In this document: one piece after another, positions 34,873 through 43,307 of the stretch | How positions within the stretch are numbered: the stretch's first letter is position 1 | Layout: each line of letters opens with the position of its first letter | From: Scybalousia_A sp964639765 | Lineage (GTDB): Bacteria > Bacteroidota > Bacteroidia > Bacteroidales > P3 | Direction: 5' to 3' | Assembly: GCA_964639765.1 (NCBI GenBank) | Contig: CAZXEN010000001.1 | Location: 62,001 to 126,000 of the forward strand | DNA: 64,000 nucleotides | Made by a program: the position numbers and the translations under genes | Notes under the pieces: generated by a model | Database searches by the model: none | Told to the model about the DNA's origin: nothing | What the model saw: only the letters and a program-made list of their open reading frames with translations

Positions 34873-36318
34873 ATGAAACAGAACGATAAAATAATAAATG
34901 ATGTAACAAACGAACAATACAAGTACGGTTTCGTTACGGATGTAGATACAGAATTTATTGCCAAGGGATTGAACGAAGATATTATCCGCAAAATCTCTTC
35001 TATAAAACAAGAACCGAAATGGCTGTTGGAGTTTCGTTTAAAAGCTTATAGAAAATGGATAACAATGAAAGAACCTAAATGGGCTCATCTAAAAATACCT
35101 ACAATAGATTTTCAGGATATAATCTATTATGCCGCTCCAAAGAAACAAGAAACAAAAAAATCATTGGAAGAAGTTGATCCGCAAATTCTTGAGACTTTCA
35201 ACAAATTGGGTATTCCTCTTAATGAACAAAAGCGTCTGACAGGCGTTGCCTTTGATGCTGTCATGGATTCTGTTTCTGTCAAGACAACATTTGAAGACAC
35301 CTTGAAAGAAAAAGGAATTATCTTCTGTTCCATGTCAAAAGCCATAAAGGAATATCCCGACCTTGTAAGACAATATCTTGCTTCTGTTGTCCCTATAGGA
35401 GACAATTTCTTTGCAGCATTGAATTCTGCCGTATTTTCTGACGGAAGTTTCTGCTATATTCCAAAAGGCGTACGCTGTCCGATGGAACTTTCCACCTATT
35501 TTAGAATAAATGCCAAAGGAACAGGACAGTTTGAAAGAACACTTATTGTTGCTGACGAAGGAGCATATGTTTCCTATATGGAAGGCTGTACTGCCCCGAT
35601 GAGAGATGAAAACCAGCTTCATGCAGCAATTGTAGAAATTATGGTAATGAAAGATGCACAGGTAAAATACTCAACAGTGCAGAACTGGTATCCGGGAGAC
35701 AAAGACGGAAAAGGAGGTATATTTAACTTTGTAACCAAGCGAGGTATCTGCAAGGGCAACAATGCGAAACTTTCTTGGACGCAAGTGGAGACTGGATCTG
35801 CCCTTACATGGAAATATCCTTCCTGCATATTGAAAGGAGACAACAGTATCGGAGAGTTTTATTCTGTTGCGGTAACAAATAACTACCAAATGGCAGACAC
35901 AGGCACGAAAATGATACATATCGGCAAGAACACAAAAAGCACCATTATGAGTAAGGGTATATCTGCAGGGAAAAGCGAGAACTCTTACAGAGGTTTGGTA
36001 AAGGTTGTCAAGGATGCTGAGAATGCAAAGAACTTTTCCCAGTGTGATTCCCTGCTTCTTTCCAACGAATGCGGCGCTCATACGTTCCCTTATATAAGTG
36101 TGGATAATTCTTCTGCTGTTGTTGAACACGAGGCCACAACAAGCAAGATTTCAGAAGAACAACTTATGTACTGCAGACAAAGAGGTATAAGCGAAGAAAG
36201 TGCTATAGGATTAATAGTTAATGGATATGCCAAAGATGTATTAAACCGTTTGCCTATGGAATTTGCTGTTGAGGCACAAAAACTCCTTTCCATATCTTTG
36301 GAAAACAAAGTAGGTTAA
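34873..36318 (+). CDS. sufB: Fe-S cluster assembly scaffold SufB
   Basis: 481 residues from the ATG at 34873. Typical SufB sequence: the N-terminal EPKWLLEFRLKAYRKW block, IFCSMSKAIKEYPDLVRQYL, the beta-helix core with YMEGCTAPMRDENQLHAA (conserved Cys) and CKGNNAKLSWTQVETGSALTWKYPS. The C-terminal HEATTSKISEEQLMYCRQRGISEESA carries the conserved Glu and Cys (key positions only). With SufC and SufD it builds Fe-S clusters, needed for the many Fe-S proteins in this window. sufC, sufD and sufS do not follow; the next gene is convergent, so sufB stands alone here. Confidence 0.97.
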   Translation: MKQNDKIINDVTNEQYKYGFVTDVDTEFIAKGLNEDIIRKISSIKQEPKWLLEFRLKAYRKWITMKEPKWAHLKIPTIDFQDIIYYAAPKKQETKKSLEEVDPQILETFNKLGIPLNEQKRLTGVAFDAVMDSVSVKTTFEDTLKEKGIIFCSMSKAIKEYPDLVRQYLASVVPIGDNFFAALNSAVFSDGSFCYIPKGVRCPMELSTYFRINAKGTGQFERTLIVADEGAYVSYMEGCTAPMRDENQLHAAIVEIMVMKDAQVKYSTVQNWYPGDKDGKGGIFNFVTKRGICKGNNAKLSWTQVETGSALTWKYPSCILKGDNSIGEFYSVAVTNNYQMADTGTKMIHIGKNTKSTIMSKGISAGKSENSYRGLVKVVKDAENAKNFSQCDSLLLSNECGAHTFPYISVDNSSAVVEHEATTSKISEEQLMYCRQRGISEESAIGLIVNGYAKDVLNRLPMEFAVEAQKLLSISLENKVG

Positions 36319-36453
36319 GCATCAACATACTGCAACTTCACCCAAGAAAGAAAACAGGAGGAAACAAATATACATTCATTTCCATGGACGCTGCATCTGT
36401 TTTCCTTTGTTTAGATTAAGCAATACCTGAATCAGAATTTGGACAATACATAT

Positions 36454-37425
36454 TTAAACAACTTGTATCTTCCCTTGCGGAAGGGTTTGACTCTGTCTGA
36501 TTCTTATACCCTTGAGCAAGTCTCTGTTTTTTGAGTTATAACCAATGATATGATTAACATCTTTGGGATTGACTGTTATCTCCTTGGTAGCATCGGTTAT
36601 GGAGGATTGCAGTCTTTCTCTCCAAATTTCTGTAAGCACAAGTTCAAAAAACGAAATATGAAAAGGGCCTGCAAGAAAACCTTCTCCTGAAACTATATCT
36701 TTGGAAGGATGCAAACCGACCCTGAGAACTTTGACATCTGATGCAAGAAAGACTTTGTAAATATCTTTCACCCAATCTACAGCCTCCAAAAGACCGAGAG
36801 GAGAGTATCTGTTCTCCTTGTAAAGTTGTGCAAGTTTGGTATGCTCTATCACAAGCGTAGGATAAATTCTGGTAGTCTTGGCACCCAATGAGACAATCTT
36901 CTTGGCTGTGTAAATACTCTTCTCCTTAGTATCAAAAGGCAAGCCTATCATCATCTGCAAACCAAGATTGAAACCGTATGATTTAATAAGTTCAGAGGAT
37001 TTGTAAACATCTTCTGCCTTGTGTCCTCGTTCTGAAAAGCCCAAAACTTCATCATCCAAAGACTGTGCTCCTAATTCTATATCCTTTACATTATATTTTT
37101 TCAGATTATCAAGAATTCTCTCATCAATATAATCAGGCCGTGTGGAAAGACGAATAGAACCTACCCTACCCTCTTGAAGATAAGGCTGCACGGCTTGAAG
37201 ATATTCGTTTTGCAAGTTGATATCTATTCCTGTAAAGCTGCCTCCGAAGAAAGCTATCTCAACATCATCATCGTTGCTTAAGGTTGACAGATATGTTTCT
37301 ATTGTCTGTCTAACCTCAGATATTGAAGGTGCTTTCTGTTGTCCGCTGATATGTCTTTGGTTGCAAAATATACATGCGTGAGGACAAGCTAATTGAGGAA
37401 TAAATATTGGTATATTGCAATGCAT
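36454..37425 (-). CDS. Elp3-like radical SAM protein
   Basis: About 323 residues from the ATG at 37425; an upstream in-frame ATG at 37446 almost abuts a hairpin and is less likely. IPIFIPQLACPHACIFCNQ holds the C-x3-C-x2-C ligands (Cys 14, 18, 21). It continues with FFGGSFTGI near 60, STRPDYID and ELGAQSLDDEVL, the pattern of COG1243/Elp3-type radical SAM domains. The acetyltransferase domain of true Elp3 is absent; the C-terminal part is short. Function unknown, possibly RNA modification. It lies 84 bp behind wzc, with a terminator between them. Confidence 0.82.
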   Translation of the reverse strand: MHCNIPIFIPQLACPHACIFCNQRHISGQQKAPSISEVRQTIETYLSTLSNDDDVEIAFFGGSFTGIDINLQNEYLQAVQPYLQEGRVGSIRLSTRPDYIDERILDNLKKYNVKDIELGAQSLDDEVLGFSERGHKAEDVYKSSELIKSYGFNLGLQMMIGLPFDTKEKSIYTAKKIVSLGAKTTRIYPTLVIEHTKLAQLYKENRYSPLGLLEAVDWVKDIYKVFLASDVKVLRVGLHPSKDIVSGEGFLAGPFHISFFELVLTEIWRERLQSSITDATKEITVNPKDVNHIIGYNSKNRDLLKGIRIRQSQTLPQGKIQVV

Positions 37426-37448
37426 AAAAACTCTTTTTATAAACAAAT

Positions 37449-37468
37449 GGACGAAGCAAGCTCCGTCC
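37449..37468 (-). terminator. Hairpin terminator downstream of wzc
   Basis: GGACGAAG (37449-37456) and CTCCGTCC (37461-37468) form an 8 bp stem with one G-U and a 4-nt loop. T-rich sequence follows on both strands (better on the plus strand). It lies 41 bp beyond the wzc stop. Confidence 0.6.
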
Positions 37469-37508
37469 TTAAGATTTTTTTGTTTGAACTATAGTCTATA
37501 ACGTTTGC

Positions 37509-40112
37509 TTAGTCTATTACTGTTCTCCCCCCCCCATTGTTATCTGACTGATTTACAGAACTATGATGCCGTTTATTAGAATTATGTGAATGAGAACGCT
37601 TCAATGATCCTTCTTCATCAAAGTATCCATAACCATAAGTATCTCCGTACTTACCATAACCATATCTACCGTAACCATATCGTCCATAGCCATAACCATA
37701 TCCGTATCCATAACCACCATAGCCATAACCTTTACCATATCCATACTTTTGCATAACGTTATCCAAGCCGTTAAGTATGAAATTAACTTTGACATTGCTC
37801 CGTTGTTCCATTTCTATAAGGGCTGTTGTCAAGATACTTGCAGAAGTAATGCCCAAACGGACAACATAAAGCACAACATCAACCTGTTTTGCCAAGGTTT
37901 GTGCATCGGCAATAAGGTTTACAGGAGGAGTATCAAAAATTATGTAGTCATAACGTTGTTTCAATTCTGTGATAAGGTTTTTCATTTTGTCGGAGTCTAT
38001 GATTTCAGATGGATTAGGTGGAACCTGACCAACACAAACCACGTCAAAGTTGTCAAACTCTGTATGCTGAACCATATCATCTACCGTTACTTTGTCTATA
38101 TAGAAAGATGTGATACCTTTATTAGGGTCCAAACCAAAGGTTTTGTGAAGTCTTGGTTTTCTAAGGTCGCACTCCATAAGCAACGTTCTGTTCTTTGTGA
38201 TAGAAAATACTGAGGCAATATTAACAGAAGTAAGAGATTTGCCTTCTGTAGGCATGGAGGAAGTGACAAGAATTGTCTTACATGTTCCATTTCCTTTATT
38301 GTCATCACTTTCACCTAATACATACTTAATATTTGTTCTTAGTGTTCTATAAGCTTCTGTTATTTGTGACTTAGGACGATTGAACACCATCAGAGGATTA
38401 CTTCCCTCAGGAAAACGAGGAATATATCCAAGAATAGGGTCCTGAGAAATCTTTTGCAAATCGTCTTTGCTGTCTATAGTGTCTTTGGTTATATGTTTTA
38501 AGACAATATATGCTCCCGGAATAACCAGACCCAATATGAAAGCAATCATAAAATTCATACCGGTACGAGGAGAAACTTTACGAGAAGATTTAGCCCGGTC
38601 TATAATCTTATGGTCTGGCAGAGCAGCATTCTTGGCAATCTCCGCATCAGCACGTTTTTGGTAAAGGAAAGAATATATTTCATCGTTAAACTTGAACTGA
38701 CGCTCAATGTTAATCATATTTCTTTCTGTAGAAGGCAGTTTATTGATTGCTGTCTGCAACTCACGTTGCTGACGTTGCAACTCTCGCATATTTATATTTG
38801 AAGCCTCTTTTATACTCTTCAGATTTTCACCTATCTGTTTTCTTACTGTCTCTATTGTAGTCTTCAATTCTCTTGTCTTAGGGTTCTTGTCTGAACGCTT
38901 AGCCAAAGAAGTTTTGTATTCAACAATAGATTCTGCCAACTTACCAACCAATGATGTGAGAACAGGATCGCTAACTCCTACAGCAGAAGGAGAAGCTACA
39001 CCCTCGTCTATTGCTGCCACCTCTATATAATTTGAAAGATAGTTGTAATATTGTTGTTTCGCATACTCCAAAGCTCTTTGTTCCTGCAGGTCATTTGTTT
39101 TTTGATACAAATATTGTCCATCATTAGTAAGATTAAGCGTATTGTTTGCTTCCTTGAATGATTCTTTTCTTGCTTCGGCCATTGATAGCGAATCAGATAT
39201 TGCAAGGATTTGTTCATTGACAAAATCTATGGTAGCAACATTAAGATAATTCTTCTCTTCAAATGTCTGGTCAATAAAAACTTCACACAATGTGTTTACA
39301 AAATCAACAGCTATTTTTGGATTATTGTTTTTGTATTTTATTGTAACAATGGACGCATCCTTGTTTATCAGGTCTATCTGAGTGGCATTATAAGCAGACG
39401 CCATAGCATCCAAATTGTTAACAGAAAAAGCATAAGGTACTTTAGTGTTGTTTTTATTCCATACACTGTCTTTCAACAATACTTTGAAATGCATTCCGTC
39501 TTTGTTATACCATTCACCGAATTTCACTACAGTTTCACGCTTTGGAATGCTTGCTTTTTTATCCAAGACTTCGTCTTTTACATAATCATAAACAGTTATA
39601 TTACTTTTAGGTGAATATGAAAGTTCAAACTTTGTCTTGTCCAAGATTTTTAATTCAATCATTACACCTGTCGGTTGTGGTTTCGTTACATCCAATATAA
39701 CTTCAAAAGGTGAAGCTGTGTACATGTCATTGTATCTAAAATTGAGTTTCTGATAGTATGAAACATACATATTCATTGCTTTCAAAGTATGCTTGGTAAC
39801 TGTATTTGACTGAATAGTACCGACAGCATTTTGAAAATCTTCATTGCCTGTACGCATAAAAGACATACCCATGTTCAGATTTGACATCATGTCATTGTTT
39901 GTCTTTATCAATAGCGACGCTGTAGCTTCATATTTTGGAGCTGAGTATCTATTGACAAAGAATGCAACAATCAAAGCCAATACTACTGAAATGGCAAACC
40001 AATACCATTTGTCCAAAATCTTAAACAATATCTCGGCATAATTAATCTGGCTTTCTTTCTCCGTGTTATTTACATTAACATCAGGTATATTTTTCGAAGT
40101 ATTCTGGCTCAT
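37509..40112 (-). CDS. wzc: Wzc-like polysaccharide co-polymerase and tyrosine autokinase
   Basis: The protein has 867 residues. N-terminal Wzz domain with membrane segments at about 32-52 and 540-560 flanking a periplasmic coiled-coil/GNVR region. The cytosolic BY-kinase domain has Walker A SSMPTEGKSLTS near 615-626, LMECDLRKPRLH (Walker A') and YIIFDTPP (Walker B). A Tyr/Gly-rich tail at about 790-831 has some 17 tyrosines, the autophosphorylation cluster, followed by a Ser/His-rich end. It controls chain length and export of a surface polysaccharide with the Wza-like lipoprotein 2 bp upstream. The tail is coded by TATGGN-type hexanucleotide repeats (37620-37746). A G9 run lies six codons before the stop. 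Confidence 0.94.
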   Translation of the reverse strand: MSQNTSKNIPDVNVNNTEKESQINYAEILFKILDKWYWFAISVVLALIVAFFVNRYSAPKYEATASLLIKTNNDMMSNLNMGMSFMRTGNEDFQNAVGTIQSNTVTKHTLKAMNMYVSYYQKLNFRYNDMYTASPFEVILDVTKPQPTGVMIELKILDKTKFELSYSPKSNITVYDYVKDEVLDKKASIPKRETVVKFGEWYNKDGMHFKVLLKDSVWNKNNTKVPYAFSVNNLDAMASAYNATQIDLINKDASIVTIKYKNNNPKIAVDFVNTLCEVFIDQTFEEKNYLNVATIDFVNEQILAISDSLSMAEARKESFKEANNTLNLTNDGQYLYQKTNDLQEQRALEYAKQQYYNYLSNYIEVAAIDEGVASPSAVGVSDPVLTSLVGKLAESIVEYKTSLAKRSDKNPKTRELKTTIETVRKQIGENLKSIKEASNINMRELQRQQRELQTAINKLPSTERNMINIERQFKFNDEIYSFLYQKRADAEIAKNAALPDHKIIDRAKSSRKVSPRTGMNFMIAFILGLVIPGAYIVLKHITKDTIDSKDDLQKISQDPILGYIPRFPEGSNPLMVFNRPKSQITEAYRTLRTNIKYVLGESDDNKGNGTCKTILVTSSMPTEGKSLTSVNIASVFSITKNRTLLMECDLRKPRLHKTFGLDPNKGITSFYIDKVTVDDMVQHTEFDNFDVVCVGQVPPNPSEIIDSDKMKNLITELKQRYDYIIFDTPPVNLIADAQTLAKQVDVVLYVVRLGITSASILTTALIEMEQRSNVKVNFILNGLDNVMQKYGYGKGYGYGGYGYGYGYGYGRYGYGRYGYGKYGDTYGYGYFDEEGSLKRSHSHNSNKRHHSSVNQSDNNGGGRTVID
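37527..37535 (-). repeat. G9 homopolymer in the 3' end of wzc
   Basis: Nine consecutive C on the plus strand, G on the coding strand, encode Gly-Gly-Gly in the last dozen codons of wzc. With nine G the protein ends RTVID. One G fewer would end it at EQ; one more would give ENSNRLSKRYRL. It stands out against the AT-rich background. Confidence 0.9.
37620..37746 (-). repeat. Coding hexanucleotide repeat for the Tyr/Gly tail of Wzc
   Basis: On the plus strand, imperfect CCATAA/CCATAT/CCGTAT units repeat through this span; the coding strand reads Tyr-Gly dipeptides. Seventeen Tyr codons fall in about 42 codons. Changes in unit number would stay in frame and change the number of phosphorylatable tyrosines. 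Confidence 0.85.
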
Positions 40113-40114
40113 GA

Positions 40115-40942
40115 CTATTTATTCATATTATGAATTGACACTATAATTGCAATAACAGAAGCTATCAATGATAGCGAAGATGTAATGGTTGTTAGAGGTG
40201 TATTGATTGTTTGAAGTGTTTTTGTGTTCTTGTTTGGTTCAACATAAACTATATCCCCAGGACGAAGATAATAATTTTTGTTTTTCATAACAGATGCTTT
40301 TCTTATATCCAAAGTATAAATAGCATCTTCTGTTTCTGATTTTCTTACAATTCTTATTTTTTGTCTGTTTCCATAATAAGTAAGATCTCCAGCTGCTAAA
40401 AGAGCATCAAAAATATTGACAGAAGGTTGGTAGAACGTATATATTCCTGGATTGTTTACTTCTCCAGCTACCTTTATCCTGAAGGAAACCATACGACAAG
40501 TAACTATAATACCTTCGCTATACTCTTCAGCTTTTTGTTTAATTATCTCCTGAGATTGTTCTATATTCATACCTAACACATTAACTTTGCCAATTGTTGG
40601 CAGATTAATGTTTCCTTCTTCATCTACTTCATAACTGTTAAGGTAAATTCCTTGGTCTCCGTATGAAGAAGTATTCGTATTTTGTGTTGATGGCTGAAAT
40701 AATGATAAAGATGCATTATCTACAGATGAATATATTTGCACATATAACATATCATGTGGCTGAAGTTTATATTCAGGAGAAGAGTTTGTATAACCATTCT
40801 CATACTTATACAACATTGTATCCGGTTGATTATCTGTTTTCAAATCATCATTTTGAAAATAAATCAAATTCTTTTGAGATGTACAAGAAGCCAATAGGAA
40901 TATTAGCAAAGCAACCGTACATATGTTTACAATTCTTTTCAT
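40115..40942 (-). CDS. wza: Wza-like polysaccharide export lipoprotein
   Basis: About 275 residues from the ATG at 40942 (an ATG three codons upstream is also in frame). Lipobox LLASC with the lipid Cys near 20. Poly_export domain (YKLQPHDMLYVQIYSSVD near 60-77), then two SLBB-like segments (INLPTIGKVNVLGM; VAGEVNNPGIYTFYQPSVN) and LRPGDIVYVEPN. The C-terminal hydrophobic helix (about 250-270) is shorter than in E. coli Wza but would still span the outer membrane. It forms the export channel with Wzc, 2 bp downstream. Confidence 0.92.
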   Translation of the reverse strand: MKRIVNICTVALLIFLLASCTSQKNLIYFQNDDLKTDNQPDTMLYKYENGYTNSSPEYKLQPHDMLYVQIYSSVDNASLSLFQPSTQNTNTSSYGDQGIYLNSYEVDEEGNINLPTIGKVNVLGMNIEQSQEIIKQKAEEYSEGIIVTCRMVSFRIKVAGEVNNPGIYTFYQPSVNIFDALLAAGDLTYYGNRQKIRIVRKSETEDAIYTLDIRKASVMKNKNYYLRPGDIVYVEPNKNTKTLQTINTPLTTITSSLSLIASVIAIIVSIHNMNK

Positions 40943-41021
40943 ATTACACACGTTTCTTAACTCGTTTAGACTGCAAAATTAGGCATTTTATTTGTATTGG
41001 CAAATAATAATTCCAAAATTT

Positions 41022-42377
41022 TTAGCAAATAGAACCAAATAAAGTGGCGGAAGTGCAATCTTCTATTTTTACATTTATATAATCCCCTTTTTTTGTATTC
41101 CCCTTATCAAAAATAACCACTTTGTTTTGAGATGTACGTCCAAAGTATTTGTTCTCATCTCTCTTGCTTGCCCCTTCAACCAATACTTCAAAGGTTTTGG
41201 AAACATCTTTCTTATTACTTTGCAACGAAAGTTCTCTTTGCAGATCTATTATCTCGTTCAACCGTCTTATTTTTTCTTCCTCTGAAATATCGTCCTCATA
41301 TTTTTTGGACGCCAAAGTTCCAGGACGCTCTGAATATTTGAACATATAAGCAGAATCATATCCTACCCAAGTCATCATATCCAATGTCGCTTTATGGTCT
41401 TCCAATGTTTCAGAACAAAAACCTGCAATAACATCAGTACTTAATGCGCAGTCAGGTATCTTTTTGCGAATCATTTCTATCTTTTTCCTGTAATCTTCAG
41501 CCGTATATTTTCTATTCATTTTTTCCAACATTCTATTACTGCCAGACTGTACAGGAAGATGAATATACTTGCAAATATTATCATACTGAGCAATTGCATC
41601 TACAAGTTCTTCTGAAATGTCTTTTGGGTGAGATGTTGCAAAACGCACTCTTAGTTTTGTATTTATCTGTGCAACCATAGAAATAAGTTTTGCAAAATTT
41701 ATTTCCGTTCCGTCTTTTTCCACAAATCTGTAGGAATTTACATTCTGTCCAAGCAGGGTTATATCTTTGTATCCTTGCAGGAAAAGATTTTTTGCCTGCT
41801 CCACTATACTTTCAGCAGAGCGGCTTCTTTCCCTTCCTCTTGTATAAGGAACAACACAATAGGAACAAAAGTTTTCGCAACCACGCATTATAGAAATAAA
41901 AGCAGAAATTCCATCTGTATTCAATTCTATCGGAATTATGTCCTCGTATGTCTCTTCTTTTGAAAGTTCAACATCAACACTTGAAGACAAATCCCTTTCT
42001 TTTGGTTTATCCTGCTTGATTTTCAGTTCCAAATCCGCATTTATCAAATCAGCTATTTTACGGTAGGAATCAGGACCTGCAACTATATCAACTTTGTCTT
42101 CTTTTACAAGACTTTCCTTTAGTCTCTCTGCCATGCATCCTAAAACACCTATCTGCAGATAAGGTTTTTTCTTTTTCAGCGATTGTAAATCATGAACACG
42201 GTTATGTATTCTTTTTTCAGCATTGTCCCTTACCGCACAAGTATTTATAAGTATTATGTCCGCATCTTTGTCTGATGATACAAGATTAAAATCATTTTCT
42301 TTCAAAACCTTTGCAACTATACCGCTATCAGCCTGATTCATCTGACAACCATACGTTTCTATATATACATTTTTCAT
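41022..42377 (-). CDS. miaB: tRNA 2-methylthio-N6-isopentenyladenosine synthase MiaB
   Basis: The protein has 451 residues. N-terminal methylthiotransferase domain with Cys in YGCQMNQAD, INTCAVRDNAE and LGCMAERL (second Fe-S cluster). The radical SAM core has MRGCENFCSYCVVPYTRGRERS near 161-182 (C-x3-C-x2-C). The C-terminal TRAM domain (about 385-451) has YFGRTSQNKVVIFD. It adds a methylthio group to position 37 of tRNAs reading UNN codons. A 70 bp gap precedes the wza gene, which may be co-transcribed. Confidence 0.96.
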   Translation of the reverse strand: MKNVYIETYGCQMNQADSGIVAKVLKENDFNLVSSDKDADIILINTCAVRDNAEKRIHNRVHDLQSLKKKKPYLQIGVLGCMAERLKESLVKEDKVDIVAGPDSYRKIADLINADLELKIKQDKPKERDLSSSVDVELSKEETYEDIIPIELNTDGISAFISIMRGCENFCSYCVVPYTRGRERSRSAESIVEQAKNLFLQGYKDITLLGQNVNSYRFVEKDGTEINFAKLISMVAQINTKLRVRFATSHPKDISEELVDAIAQYDNICKYIHLPVQSGSNRMLEKMNRKYTAEDYRKKIEMIRKKIPDCALSTDVIAGFCSETLEDHKATLDMMTWVGYDSAYMFKYSERPGTLASKKYEDDISEEEKIRRLNEIIDLQRELSLQSNKKDVSKTFEVLVEGASKRDENKYFGRTSQNKVVIFDKGNTKKGDYINVKIEDCTSATLFGSIC

Positions 42378-42444
42378 CTTAATCTAAAATTTCTGCAAAA
42401 TTATAAAAAAAACTACAATTATCATCTGTAAGTCTTTTTAGCCT

Positions 42445-42541
42445 AAAAAAAAGAGTTGGTTTTAAGAAATTAAATCTTGATGTTTATACTCAAAAGAGTT
42501 GGTTTTAAGAAATTAAAATCAACTCTTTTTCTCTCTAAATC
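42445..42541 (+). repeat. Modular A-tract intergenic repeat, copy F
   Basis: AAAAGAGTTGGTTTTAAG plus AAATTAAA occurs twice, starting at 42449 and 42492 (43 bp apart), with ATCTTGATG between. The second copy pairs with TTAAAATCAACTCTTTT (42513-42529): a 17 bp stem with one G-U closed by a GAAA tetraloop, then T. It lies between the divergent miaB and tetR genes, so it precedes the tetR promoter. Confidence 0.8.
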
Positions 42542-42616
42542 AAACTCTATTTGAAATAATTATAAAAAAAAATAATAAAAAACTCAGAAAACTTTTTTTG
42601 TTTTAAAAGTTTTGTA

Positions 42617-42624
42617 TAATTTTG
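42617..42624 (+). promoter_or_regulatory. -7 box upstream of tetR and the RND operon
   Basis: TAATTTTG matches TAnnTTTG, 21 bp before the tetR ATG. A TTTG lies 16 bp further upstream (42597-42600), slightly short of the usual spacing. A TetR operator was not recognised. Confidence 0.5.
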
Positions 42625-42645
42625 CATTTTCAAAATATATAATAC

Positions 42646-43281
42646 ATGGATGTCAAAGAAAAAGTAATGAAGGAATTTATCCAGCAGTTTGTAAAAAAAG
42701 ACTGTAAGGATATTCTCGTTGATGATATAGCCTTTAATATAGGTATGTCTAAAAGAACTATTTACGAAAACTTTCATTCTAAAAGCGAAATAATAAGACA
42801 AACTTTAAAACATTATCTAAAGCTTGAACATGAACAAATTTTGACTTTATTGTCAGAAGAAGATAATCCTCTGAAAAAAATATTGATAACTTCATTCTTT
42901 TTTATAGACTCTGCTTCTAAAATCAGTCTTAATCGTTTACATAATCTCAAGAGACAATATCCAGAAATTGCAGAAGAACTGACTAATGATCAGCATGTAT
43001 TTGTAAATGATGTTGTGTTAAGATTTTATCTGCAAGCCCAAGAAGAAGGTTTTTTGTTTAAGGAAATAGAACCTGAATTCATAATAGTTTTATTGCTTGG
43101 AGGAGAAAGAGACCCAAGAGAAAAAACAGTGAATTTTTTCGGCAAGGAATTTGACTCTATAAAATTATTTGGAGCGCATTTTTTTACTATTATCAGAGGT
43201 GTTTCCACTCTAAAGGGAGTTGAAATATGTGATAAGTTTTACAAAGAGTGGCAAAATTTAATTAATATTAAAGTAATATAA
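42646..43281 (+). CDS. TetR family transcriptional regulator
   Basis: The protein has 211 residues. The N-terminal helix-turn-helix (about 20-50: DILVDDIAFNIGMSKRTIYENFHSK, key residues D-I-A, G, S-K-x-T-I-Y, F-x-S-K) is typical of TetR proteins. The rest is the ligand-binding helical domain with little similarity to named members. It stands 26 bp in front of the TolC-MFP-RND genes on the same strand, so it probably represses its own operon and is released by a pump substrate. Confidence 0.92.
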   Translation: MDVKEKVMKEFIQQFVKKDCKDILVDDIAFNIGMSKRTIYENFHSKSEIIRQTLKHYLKLEHEQILTLLSEEDNPLKKILITSFFFIDSASKISLNRLHNLKRQYPEIAEELTNDQHVFVNDVVLRFYLQAQEEGFLFKEIEPEFIIVLLLGGERDPREKTVNFFGKEFDSIKLFGAHFFTIIRGVSTLKGVEICDKFYKEWQNLINIKVI

Positions 43282-43307
43282 CAATAACAAAATAAATAGA
43301 AATAAAA

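Noticed and set aside
36319..36453. Possible terminator between sufB and the radical SAM gene
   Set aside because: Only an 8-9 bp arm pair (GAAAACAG/CTGTTTTC) with a loop of over 40 nt was found; too weak to call.
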